This document shows, piece by piece, positions 50,160 to 59,195 of a stretch of DNA of 64,000 bases (positions within the stretch are counted from its first letter, which is position 1; every line of letters starts with the position of its first letter). A program made the translations under genes and the position numbers. The notes under the pieces were generated by a model. That model did not search any database. It had not been told where the DNA came from and saw only the letters and a program-made list of their open reading frames with translations. The stretch lies in assembly GCA_021654635.1 (NCBI GenBank), contig AP025179.1:1860001-1924000 (forward strand), given 5' to 3'. Source of the stretch: Mycobacterium kiyosense (GTDB lineage: Bacteria > Actinomycetota > Actinomycetes > Mycobacteriales > Mycobacteriaceae).

Positions 50160-50976
50160 CCGCCGAATTCCACGGGGCTGCGGCTACTGTCTATGAGCTC
50201 GCGTCTTACCCCATCAAAGGACTCTCCCCTCAAACCGTGGCATCAGTTGCGTTGAAGACCGGCCGCGGTTTTCCCTACGATCGCGAATGGGCGTTGGCCC
50301 GACCTGGCGGCGAATACCGTCCTGGCAATGGGAAAGCGATCCACAAGAGCAACTTTCTGTCCTGCTCAAAGAGGATCGACTTGCCGGGATCACAACCAAT
50401 CTCGATGTTCACAGCCGGGTTTTGGAGGTCAAGGTACGCCAGCACGTCGTCTTACACGAAGACCTGGCGACGCGGGCGGGTGTACGAGCGGTCGAGCGCT
50501 TCTTCGCGCGAATACTCGATTGTCCAGATGAAGCAGAGCCGATCCTGGCGCGAGAACCCGGGCGTCGGTTCACCGACGCGGCAATCAAATCGGACACCTT
50601 GATGAACGCCGTGTCGATCATCAACCTCGATTCGATCCGCGACCTCTCACGCAGGAGCGAACGCGTGATCGACCACCGCCGATTTCGGGCAAACATCTAT
50701 ATCCAAGGCACACCACCCTTTGCTGAAGCAGAGCTAGTTGGTAAAGAGTTTTCTATCGGTGACGTCTTGCTACGCGGGCTAGCGGCCATTCCTCGGTGCG
50801 CAGCGACTGAAGTCAATCCATCGACCGCCGTTCGCGATCTGGCGGTGCCCAGGCTCCTCGTAGAACATTACGGTGATGCCAACCTTGGGATTTGGGCTGA
50901 GGTCATTAACGGCGCGACTATGCGGCAAGGTGACCCAGTCAAGTCAATCCCCTACGCTGGCAACGGTGAAGCTTAA
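50156..50976 (+). pseudogene. MOSC-domain protein, one frameshift
   Basis: ATG 50156 opens VYELASYPIKGLSPQTVASVAL and PYDREWALA, the MOSC N-terminal barrel. Near 50358 one G seems lost (expected NFLVLLKEDRLAGITTNL), and the protein continues in another frame with RRFTDAAIKSDTLMNAVSIINLDS, RFRANIYIQG and CAATEVNPSTAVRDL, the MOSC core including the conserved Cys. MOSC proteins handle molybdenum cofactor sulfur or reduce N-hydroxylated compounds with a redox partner; the next gene encodes a plausible partner. Confidence 0.75.
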
Positions 50977-51924
50977 TGAATCAATCCGAGACCTCTGTGG
51001 TGATCGCGGCAAAGACGCGGTTGACAGAATCGATTTGGCGCGTTTCGAGCTCATACCAGAGGGACTGCAAGCTCTCCCACCTTTCACGGCGGGAGCACAT
51101 ATCACCGTTCGTACACCCAACGGTTCGGTACGCAGCTACCACCGACGGACCCCAGGTTGTCATAACTCGCTATGCCATCACGGTATATCGTGACACGACC
51201 GACGGGGAGGATCAGTCGATCTACGATCAGACCAAACGCGGTGACCGGCTGGTCATTTCGCCGCCTCGAAACACATTCCTTCCAATTGGCGCCCTCACGC
51301 GCCTAATTCTTCATCGCCGGAGGCATAGGTATCACGGCCATACGCTCCATGGCTTTAGAGGTTGCGAGGACAACCGACGCATCGGGGCTGCTTATCTATC
51401 TGACGAAGAGTCGAGCTAATTCGGCATATCTTGATGACATGCTTAAGCTGTCGCCCGGGATGGAAGTCCTGCTGCACCATAGCACCAGCGCGGGCCGACT
51501 CGACCTGTGGCCATATCTTTCCCAACCGGATGAAACCCACCTCTATTGCTGCGGACCAACGCCGTTGATGGACGAAGTCCGCGCCCTAACAATGCACTGG
51601 CGCCCCAGCCGCGTGCATTTTGAAAACTTCCAGGGAGTCAATGCCCTGGGCATGGCATGCTCACCGTTTTCAGTACGCTGGCAGTCAACCGATCAAACTA
51701 TCGACGTGTCGCCCGCGCAGACGTTACTGGACGCTCTGCGGTCGGCCGGGATCTCTGTTGCATCATCATGTGAAAGCGGCACATGCGGCACGTGTAAGTT
51801 GCGTCTTGTCTCCGGCCGAGTCGACCACCGCGACGCCTACCTTGAGGATGCCGAACGCGACAGCTACCTCATGCCATGCGTTTCTCGAGCCGACAGTGAA
51901 ACGCTTGTGGTAGCACCGCTCTGA
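50966..51924 (+). pseudogene. Phthalate dioxygenase reductase/VanB-type flavin and 2Fe-2S reductase, two frameshifts
   Basis: GTG 50966 starts VKLNESIRDL; the FMN-binding domain has FTAGAHITVRTPNGSVRSY. The frame changes near 51135 (VVITRYAITVYRDTTDG) and near 51310 (FFIAGGIGITAIRSM, the NAD-binding Gly-rich turn). The last frame, 51349-51924, holds LYCCGPTPLMDEV and the plant-type ferredoxin cluster site CESGTCGTC with a distant MPC. It overlaps the MOSC gene by 11 bp; in many actinobacteria both are one fused protein. Confidence 0.75.
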
Positions 51925-51989
51925 CCAACGCACCCCGTCGGTGGTGTTGCGGTCGGCGTCGTCGCGCAGTAGCGTCACTGACCCGACCG

Positions 51990-52080
51990 GTGAGTCGATG
52001 ACGGCGTGGCGGATCGTAGGCGTCGAGGCTGCGCCGGATATCGGGACCTCCGACAGCCGTCGGAATTACTCACTACGCGG
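51990..52080 (+). repeat. 91-bp interspersed repeat, copy R1
   Basis: The 91 bp align without gaps, at roughly 75 per cent identity by eye, with the reverse complement of 56548-56638. Best conserved are TGACGGCGTGG, GGCTGCGCC, TATCGGGACCT and TACTCACTACGCGG. It lies in a 241-bp gap between the reductase and an alpha/beta hydrolase. No gene overlaps it. Confidence 0.7.
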
Positions 52081-52165
52081 TGGACGTCTCGTCGGGTGGG
52101 TCGGGTGTATTTGGTCAGTCATGTTGAACCGACGATGAGCGCACAGGCCGGGTCAGGTGGCGCTA

Positions 52166-52858
52166 TCACGCAGCCGTCGGACCGGTGGCCGCGGCGAGCA
52201 GTATCTCGGTGACGCTGTCGGGTTGGGTCACCATTGGCAGGTGGTCGGCATCGGTGACACGGATGGTGGCGTTCATCCGTGTGGCGACGAAGTGCTGGGT
52301 TTCCGCGGCGATCATGCGGTCGTTTTCGGCGATGAGGAACCAGCTTGTGCGATCTTTCCAGGCGGGCCGTGGGGCGGGTGCGGTGATGCACGTCGGTGAG
52401 AGGGGGCGCTGGACTGCGGCGAGCATGGCGTGTTGTTCGGAGGTTGCGTTTTGTGCGAATGCTGCTGCGAAAGCGCTGTGCGGCAGCCAAATTAAGCCGT
52501 GACGATCCGGTTCTAGGGCGGGTGCGAGACGATGCGCAGGGGCGCGGTGAAACAGACTGGCGACTGTTTCACCTTCGTCGTGTGCGATCGCGGCGACATA
52601 GACTAAAGCCGTCACCGAGTCGGTATTTGCCGCTCCGATGACCGCGCCGGCGTAAGCATGACCGCCGAGAACGACGCGTCCCTCGATACGCTCGAGAACT
52701 CGGTTCAGCGCTGCGGTGTCGTCGTCGAACGATGTCAGCGGTAGCGGTGCGGCGATGACGTTGTGGCCGCGCTGCTGTAGTCGATGGATGACAGGTGCCC
52801 AGCTGGAGCTGTCGGCCCACGCCGCGTGGACCAAGACAAAGGTTGGCTCGGTTGTCAT
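52166..52858 (-). CDS. Alpha/beta hydrolase of the small esterase-like type, atypical nucleophile elbow
   Basis: 230 residues from ATG 52858. FVLVHAAWADSSSWAPVIHRLQQRGHNVIAAPLPL is the typical N-terminal half of salicylate-esterase-like hydrolases. The elbow reads GGHAYAGAV: the position that normally holds the nucleophilic Ser (GHSxGG) is Ala. The later conserved His is in DADHLPMVTQPD. The whole length is intact. Either the enzyme is not a classical serine hydrolase or it has another role. It is one of the few undamaged genes here. Confidence 0.78.
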   Translation of the reverse strand: MTTEPTFVLVHAAWADSSSWAPVIHRLQQRGHNVIAAPLPLTSFDDDTAALNRVLERIEGRVVLGGHAYAGAVIGAANTDSVTALVYVAAIAHDEGETVASLFHRAPAHRLAPALEPDRHGLIWLPHSAFAAAFAQNATSEQHAMLAAVQRPLSPTCITAPAPRPAWKDRTSWFLIAENDRMIAAETQHFVATRMNATIRVTDADHLPMVTQPDSVTEILLAAATGPTAA

Positions 52859-52965
52859 CGGGATTCCGCTCCAAAGGTGGTGGTCATCAGTTTGTCGGTG
52901 CGCGTGGCGATTTCGTCGAGTTCTTCTTCCAGCTGGTCAAGCCGTCCCCGTGCACGGGCCGACCC
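52855..52965 (-). pseudogene. Possible 3' remnant of an unidentified gene with a coiled-coil end
   Basis: In one minus-strand frame the sequence reads GRLDQLEEELDEIATRTDKLMTTTF to a TGA that overlaps the ATG of the hydrolase by four bases (ATGA). The composition is coding-like and heptad-like, resembling the end of a MerR- or MarR-like regulator, but no further part is recognisable upstream; the rest of 52966-53124 holds nothing I can identify. Confidence 0.3.
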
Positions 52966-53124
52966 TGAGTGCCCTGGTGTCTGTTCGGAACAGTTCGTCA
53001 TCAAACTCTTGCATCAGCGGACTCTCGCAGTTGGGATGTCAAATTCACCAGAACATGGACCTGTGAGGAGGATTGGCATCATACGACGCAGGTTTGGGTC
53101 ACCACCCTGTGTCCCCCGGCGGCC

Positions 53125-53618
53125 TCAGCCGAGATGGCGCGCTGGCTCAATCTTGCCCGTGTCGATGAATTGACGGTGTCGCACTATCTTGTGACCTCTC
53201 ACTTCCCAGATGTGAGAGTAGTCGACCTCCACGTGCTTGCCGGTCGCGCGGTTCGTTCCGAACCGCCCCCCACCGATACGATTCCCCTTTTATCGCCGTC
53301 ACAGATGAATTCGTGCGGCGTCAGCGTGTGTGGCTCCCACTCTTCCATTGCCGGCATCAGCATGCCCTCAAGGACTTTCTGCGGGCCACGGCCGGCGACC
53401 TTGTAGTCCATCATGGTGATCCACTCGATGTCGTCAGACATCAGGGCCAGCGCGCCGCTTGGATCGCCGGCGGTCAATTTTGCGTAGAGTTCTTTGACGA
53501 TCTCCAAGGGCGCCCGGTAGGTCGCACTCGTTGCTTCGGATTCCGAGCCCGATGCCGCAACCGGTTCGGATCCGGCGTTCCCATCGACGTCGATCTTCTT
53601 GTGCTTAATGACACCCAC
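53125..53618 (-). pseudogene. SnoaL-like (NTF2 fold) protein, frameshifted in a G run
   Basis: GTG 53618 opens a variable leader, then PLEIVKELYAKLTAGDPSGALALMSDDIEW, a standard SnoaL start. After ICDGDK the present frame gives GIVSVGGGSER; the expected FGTNRATGKHVEVDYSHIWEV and IVRHRQFIDTGKI lie in another frame ending at 53125. The break sits in a run of six G on the minus strand (about 53264-53270). It is divergent from the CGNR gene. Confidence 0.72.
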
Positions 53619-53668
53619 GCAACCCTCGCTCTCAGTCCACCCGTGTAACTTCTGAAAAGATGTTTCAA

Positions 53669-53700
53669 AGGTTACACCCGCGCTTGCTAACCTGTCAACA
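53669..53700 (-). promoter_or_regulatory. Promoter with overlapping palindrome, upstream of the SnoaL-like gene
   Basis: On the minus strand TTGACA (53694-53699) is followed after 18 bp by TAACCT, a good SigA-type promoter. The -10 region lies in one arm of a perfect AGGTTA-N13-TAACCT inverted repeat (53669-53674 and 53688-53693). The palindrome may be an operator of the divergently encoded CGNR regulator. Confidence 0.5.
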
Positions 53701-53753
53701 TGTAGTTGAGCGGTTACCAGTGCGGCGGTGATCCGCCCGGGAAGGTGAGGCCG

Positions 53754-54375
53754 ATGCAGCCGCTCGATGTCATCGTCGGCCTCGCGGGAGACCCGGCCCT
53801 GGAACTACTGAACAGCCGGGCCACGCCTTCCCCAGGTTCAGAGCCAATCGAATTGATCGGAGACGGGGCGAATTATGTACGGTGGCTCGCACGCACGGGA
53901 CTCATCGACGACGACGACCGCGCAGTGCTCGAAGATCTGTTCAGCGCTGGTCAACTCGACGGCGCCGCTGGGGATGCCCGTACTCTTCGGGAGAAGCTGC
54001 GGCCGATTCTTGTTGACTGGGCAGGCGAAAAGTCGGTGCCGTTCCCCGTTGATGTGATTGACGAGCTGAATGCGCTGCTGGCGCAGGATCGGCGCTACAC
54101 CCAGCTCAACCCCGACCATGACACTCTCTTGCTGCATGAGCGGCGGCACTGGGAACAGCCCACACAGCTTCTGGTCCTATCCGCACAAGCCTGGGCGCAC
54201 CTGCTCGTCGAGGGCGACCCGACCCTGATCCGGCAATGCCCTGGCTGCACTGTCATTTTCTTACGACCGCACCAAAGCCCACCGCCGACGCTGGTGTTCC
54301 ATGGCAATCTGCGGCAACCGCGCCAAAGTACGGCGCCACCGAACGTCCGCAGCTGAGACGAACCGGCGAATCTGA
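53754..54375 (+). pseudogene. CGNR zinc-finger (ABATE domain) regulator, one frameshift
   Basis: From ATG 53754 the N-terminal part (GDPALELLNSRAT, VRWLARTGLID) and the helical middle are intact to CPGCTVIF near 54255. There one extra T shifts the frame; the expected end, YDRTKAHRRRWCSMAICGNRAKVRR, then ETNRRI, continues in another frame to TGA 54373-54375. The zinc-finger Cys set (CPGC, WC, CGNR) is complete after correction. Probably a DNA-binding regulator of the neighbouring genes. Confidence 0.75.
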
Positions 54376-54708
54376 CCCGTCGTCGGCGGCCCGATCGCTG
54401 TTGGTGGATTGTCAGATGCTGGCCGCCATCGACTTTGAGCGTCACACTGGTCACAAAATGGTGTTCGTAAAGCAATATCCGGGGCGTCACCGCCCGTATG
54501 TTGACTGCGGCTGGGCCGGCCTGGTGATGGTGACGCCGGCGAACCGGCGCCGGCTCGGCGGGCGGGAGCCACGCGGGTGTTCCCGTCGTCACACACCGAC
54601 ATTCTCACGGGTAGAAAGCCTTGCACCCGTTAGAAGGCAGTGGTAGATTGCTAATGGAGAGAACTCATATTCATCCATTAGGTGATGGCGGAAAGAAAGA
54701 GACCCGCA

Positions 54709-55260
54709 ATGGCTAACTTTGTTCCCGTCGAGCCCGAGGCCGCCACCGGCCGGGCTGCCGAGCTGCTCGCCCAAGTACACAAATCGCTGGGACTGACCCC
54801 CAACATGACCAAGGTGATGGCCAGCAGTCCTACTCTGCTGCAGGCTTACCTGGCGCTGTCGGGCGCGGTCGCCGGCGGCGTGTTGAGCCCAGCGGTGCGC
54901 GAGCGGCTCGCGATCGCCACCGCAGAACTGAACGGATGCGAGTACTGCCTGTCCGCGCACACCTACATCGGCGCCAACATCGCCAAGCTGGACTCCGACG
55001 AGCTAGCCAAGGCGCGAGAGGGTGACTCGAAGGACGCCCACGTGGCCGCGCTGCTCAAACTGTCCAACACCATCGCCGCCAACGCCGGCGACGTTGACGA
55101 AACCGAAGTCAAGGCTGCCCGCGAAGCCGGCGCTACCGAGGAAGAGATCGGCGAAGTCGTCGCCAACTTGGCGCTCAACATTTTGACCAACTACTTCAAC
55201 GTCTTGGCTCATGTCGACAACGACTGGCCCGTCGTCGCCCTGAACCACCACCAGAACTAA
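54709..55260 (+). CDS. Carboxymuconolactone decarboxylase/AhpD-like protein
   Basis: 183 residues from ATG 54709 ([20 protein letters not shown]). The active-site motif CEYCLSAH places redox Cys at 77 and 80 and His at 84, the AhpD-type arrangement of alkylhydroperoxidase-like proteins. [17 protein letters not shown] and [22 protein letters not shown] complete the family pattern. An upstream in-frame ATG at 54682 would add nine residues with no ribosome site. The gene is intact; its neighbours, the CGNR and DUF1348 genes, are not. Confidence 0.88.
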   Translation: MANFVPVEPEAATGRAAELLAQVHKSLGLTPNMTKVMASSPTLLQAYLALSGAVAGGVLSPAVRERLAIATAELNGCEYCLSAHTYIGANIAKLDSDELAKAREGDSKDAHVAALLKLSNTIAANAGDVDETEVKAAREAGATEEEIGEVVANLALNILTNYFNVLAHVDNDWPVVALNHHQN

Positions 55261-55315
55261 GAGTCGTCGGTCCCGCCACGATCACGAACAACCACCAACG
55301 AGGATCAACGCCAAC

Positions 55316-55777
55316 GTGCCTGAGCAACGACCCCCTTCCCCACCGTTCGACACCGTCACAGCACTGCAGAAAGTCCAGGCCGCCGAAGACGCCTGGAATA
55401 CCCGCGACCCCCGCCACGTCAGCCTGGCCTACACCCCACACTCCGTATGGCGCAACCGCGACCAATTCCTATCCGGCCGCCCCGCAATCGTCGAGTTCCT
55501 CACCAGAAAATGGGAACACGAACTCGACTACGTGCTGCGCAAAAGCCTGTAATTCCGCGGGAACCGAATGCCGTGCTTCAATATGAATGGCGCGACGCCA
55601 GCCATCAGTGCGGTATTCGCGTTACGGCAACGAGTTATGGGAATTGACGACGACGGACTCATGCGCCGCCGAGAAGCGAGCATCAAAGACCTCCCCATTG
55701 CCGAAGCCGAACGCCGCTTCCATGGCCCCCGTTCCGCCAATGAACGCGGACAAGGACACGACATTCCCCTGCGGTGA
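55316..55777 (+). pseudogene. DUF1348 (NTF2-like) protein, broken
   Basis: GTG 55316 opens [33 protein letters not shown] and [33 protein letters not shown], then an in-frame stop at 55550-55552. The expected continuation ([29 protein letters not shown] and RRFHGPR) is spread over the other two frames up to 55777. The damage comprises about three indels. Confidence 0.75.
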
Positions 55778-55851
55778 AGATTTTCTGCCGTGCCGGCCCG
55801 TCACCGACCACGCGGGGCTTTATCGACGACCACACCGTAGATGATGTGACG

Positions 55852-56555
55852 ATGATCGCAGCTCCATCTGTTCTCGTGTTCGATGTCAACGAGACTTTGA
55901 TCGACATCGATTCCATCGCACCGTTTTTCGAGCGACCCTTCGGCGATCGACGAGGCTTGCGGGCGTGGTTCGGTCAGCTGGTCACCTACTCGATGACGGC
56001 GACGCTCTCGGACCACTACGTCGACTTCTTCACACTGGGCCAGGGGGTGCCGCAGATGCTCGCCTCCGTCCACGGCGTCAACATCGCCGAGGCGGACGAA
56101 CGGACACTTGACCACGGGATGCTGACCATTCCTGCACATCCCGACGTCGCCGATGGATTGACAGTCCTACGTAACAACGGTTTTCGCCTCGTGACGCTGA
56201 CAAACTCACCGCCCAATCCGGGCGGTGCCAGCCCGCTGGAACATGCCGGACTGGGGCACCGTTTCGAGCGCCAGCTCAGCGTCGCCTCACACCGAGTGTT
56301 CAAACCCGCGCCGACGTGTATCTGCGCGCTTGCGACGAACTTGGCGTGGCGCCGGCGGAATGCATGATGGTCGCCGCCCACGTCTGGGACACCACCGGCG
56401 CGCAATCGGTCGGGCTCGGCGGCGAGCTGATTACCCACGCCGGCAACGCCCCGCTGCCGATCTCCGGCCTGCCGCAGCCGGAGATCGTCGCCAGCGATCT
56501 ACGGGAGTTGGCGGCAATCCTCCGAAGCCGCGCCGATGAGTCTTCTCCCGCGTAG
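55852..56555 (+). pseudogene. Type II haloacid dehalogenase (HAD superfamily), one frameshift
   Basis: ATG 55852. VLVFDVNETLIDIDS holds the nucleophilic Asp at residue 11; LVTLTNSPP is motif II, and VFKPAP motif III with Lys. After FKPAP one C seems missing (expected APDVYLRACDELG), and the protein continues in another frame with MMVAAHVWDTTGAQSVG, motif IV, to 56555. Type II enzymes remove halogen from L-2-haloacids. A haloalkane dehalogenase remnant lies 4 kb away. Confidence 0.75.
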
Positions 56556-56638
56556 TGAGTAGTTGCGCCAACTTCCGAAGGTCCCGATACCTGGCGCAGC
56601 CGCGACAACCACAACTGGCCACGCCGTCAAAGACTCTC
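56548..56638 (-). repeat. 91-bp interspersed repeat, copy R2
   Basis: This is the inverted partner of 51990-52080, aligned without gaps. It overlaps the last codons of the haloacid dehalogenase gene by 8 bp and lies in the 227-bp gap before the egtD remnant. Confidence 0.7.
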
Positions 56639-56782
56639 CGGAAAAGTGGTTCCTCCGGAAATGGACGGCAGTCCTCGGGAGGGGGCCAGCGCCGAACGCG
56701 ACCGGGATCGGACTCGCGAGAGCGGCGTAATGCCTTGGTAATTCATCATCATCCGGTTTCTCGACTTTTTCTTGCCTGGCGT

Positions 56783-57743
56783 CTACCGCACTGCCAGTGC
56801 GAGACCGAAGTCGCCGGCGTCGTCGGTCCACCACCGGGTGCGCTCCAGCCCGACCGCGGCGAGTTCGGCGACCACCGCTTCGGATCGGAACTTGCACGCA
56901 ACTTCGGTGAGCATCTCCTCGCCGGCGGTGAACTCGACCGTCAGGTCCAAGGCGCCGACGTGTACCCGCTGGGGGCCGACAGCCCGCAGCCACATCTCCA
57001 TGCGTTCGGCCCGGACATTCCACCGGGCGACATGCGCGTAGCCGCTGAGGTCGAAATTGGCGTCGAGCTCCCGATTGATCACCGCGAGCACATTGCGGTT
57101 GAACCGGGCGGTCACCCCGGCGGCATCGTCGTACGCTCGCACCAGCCGGCCTGGGTCTTTCACGAGGTCGGTGCCCAGCAGCAAGCTGTCACCCGATCGC
57201 ATCGCGGCGGCCAGTGCCGCGAGGAATTCGGCGCGTGGCTCGGGGGCGAGATTGCCGATCGTGGAGCCCAGGAACACGAAGAGTCGCCGCCCTTTAACGG
57301 GGATCTCGCTTAGGTATTTCTCGAAATCACCACAGACCGCATGGATCTCGATGTTCGGATAGTCGTGGCGGATCTTAGCTACTGACGCCGAGAGCGTGCT
57401 CGCGTCGACGTCGAACGGCTCACGTACCGGCGTAGCGTGCCGGCATCGCGCAGCGCGTCGAGCAATAGCCGGGTTTTCGTCGAGGTACCACTCCCTAATT
57501 CGACCAGGAGTCCGCCGGCACTAGCGCCGGCAACCTCGGCGGAACGTGCCGACAGGATCTGTGTCTCCGCGCGAGCCGGATAGTACTCGGGCAGCCGGGT
57601 GATCCGATCAAACACCCGTTGCCTACGAATCGCAAACCACTTTGGGCGGCAGCTGGTGTCTTTTGTAGTCCACGGAAGACATCGCGACGCAGTGCCTCGT
57701 AGGCGGAGTCCACGGCCAGGTGGTTCGACAGGGTTACCGTCAT
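56783..57743 (-). pseudogene. egtD: L-histidine N-alpha-methyltransferase EgtD, frameshifted
   Basis: ATG 57743 opens [30 protein letters not shown]. The frame then changes near 57655 ([49 protein letters not shown]) and near 57425. The last frame has [41 protein letters not shown] and ends [16 protein letters not shown] at 56783. All EgtD segments are present, but in three frames. EgtD trimethylates histidine in ergothioneine synthesis. Confidence 0.85.
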
Positions 57744-57798
57744 AGCAGTCCTTTCCGGTACCAGACCGGCCGTGCCACGGGGCGCGGCGGTTGGAGAG

Positions 57799-59058
57799 TC
57801 ACCATCCTTCGTGCGCCAGCTCAGCGACCGTGGCTGTGATGCCACGCTCCATCACCCGGTCGGTCAGGTCGTGGCCGGACAACGGTCGCGCTCGACGCCA
57901 GGATCAACCTGCTCACGCATCTTCGAGTTCAGCGCGGGTACTCGTTCGGCGGCAATGGCCACGCACCGCTCGGCGGCCGCGCGCGCAGCCGCTGGTCAGC
58001 CGATCTCGGGCGGCGGCTCTGTGCCCGCGGCGACCGGTTCGACGGCCTGGCCGCAGGCCTCGGCGGCAACCGTCGTCGAGCAGAGTCACCAGCGTGAACA
58101 CCACGGCCGGCCAGAGCACGTCGAGAACGCTGTCGAGGTAGCGGATCTCGAGTCGGCCGCGGGGGCGCACCGGCGGAAACAGAGTGGTCAGGTGGTAGTC
58201 GAGGTCGGCGGTGTTGGGGCGACGCCCGCCCAGCAGCACCCGGCCGTCGGCCCAATCGGCGAAAGATACACGCCGCCGCACCGCGACGGCGTCGGGGCGC
58301 AGGCACCATCACCGCATTGAGCGTAGCGCGCCCAGGAGCTGGCCGGATCCTCGCAGTCGGCCTGCTGGATGGGTCCGCAACGTGCGGAGCCGAGGCGGCC
58401 CCACACCTGTTGCCGGGTCGACACCCAGCCGGAGAACTTCCCGCGCAATAACGGCGAGTTGGCGGTGATCGCGATCATCGTCGGACCCAACGTGCCAGCC
58501 GTAGTCGTGCCGCCCACCTGGCCTGCGGTCCCGCGTCGAGGTTGACGGATGGATGCCGTCGATGTCATCATCGCCGCACCAGCGGCAGCGGTATTGCCGG
58601 CGACGAAGAATCTGCCCGCGGCGCGGCGGTGGCGCGCCCGATTGACGCGCTCACCCGCGTAGCGGGTCGGTGCCCAACAACACCAGACCCAGCCCGGCAT
58701 TGCCGAAAGCCGATCGAAGCACCGCCTGGTCGGTTGCCATCGCGCCTACGGCTGGAAGTACGCCCTCGGCGGGTGGCCCGGACAGCTCGACCGCGCCACC
58801 AGGTTCCACGCTGAACGCGCTGCCGCCCGGTAGCGGGGGAAGCGCGTCGAGAACGTCAGTGATCTCTTCCCAGCCCGGTCGGCGGGCGGGGGCACCCGGG
58901 TCGAAGCAGTGCGCCTCGACCTCCAGACCGACCCGCCCCGACCGGCCATCGGTGAAACACCCGCGAGTGATGTAGGTAGCGCGCCGCCGCCGCCGAATCG
59001 GCCAGCTCGGTAACGGGCAGGCGGTCCTGATCCAGCCGGGTGCAACAGAATGTGTCAT
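57799..59058 (-). pseudogene. egtA: Glutamate-cysteine ligase EgtA, frameshifted
   Basis: Recognisable EgtA blocks in order are GRVGLEVEAHCFDPGAP, ITDVLDALPPLPGGSAFSVEPGGAVELSGPP, AGLGLVLLGTDPLR, GAAMMTSTASI, TMIAITANSPLLRGKFSGWVSTRQQVWG, FADWADGRVLLGGRRPNTADLDYHLTTLFPPVRP and RYLDSVLDVLWPAVVFTLVTLLDD, ending near AELAHEGW. They lie in at least four frame segments. egtD follows after only 55 bp, without egtB or egtC, which separate them in M. tuberculosis. Confidence 0.83.
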
Positions 59059-59195
59059 AGCGGGCTTTCCTCGAGGTCCCAACCACCGTGCCACCGGCAG
59101 TGCGTCTGAGTTGCGCCGGCTGCACCCGGTTGCGGCTCACCAGGCTGCGAGAAAGTTCCGAGATATTCGACTCACCTGGCCCCCGGCGTTCGCCG

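Noticed and set aside
54589..54708. Riboswitch or leader upstream of the AhpD-like gene
   Set aside because: I could not find a convincing stem set or a short leader ORF; the region is AT-richer, as expected for a promoter.
56555..57313. Plus-strand ORF of 252 codons across the egtD remnant
   Set aside because: The opposite strand holds clear EgtD blocks, so this is antisense to a pseudogene.
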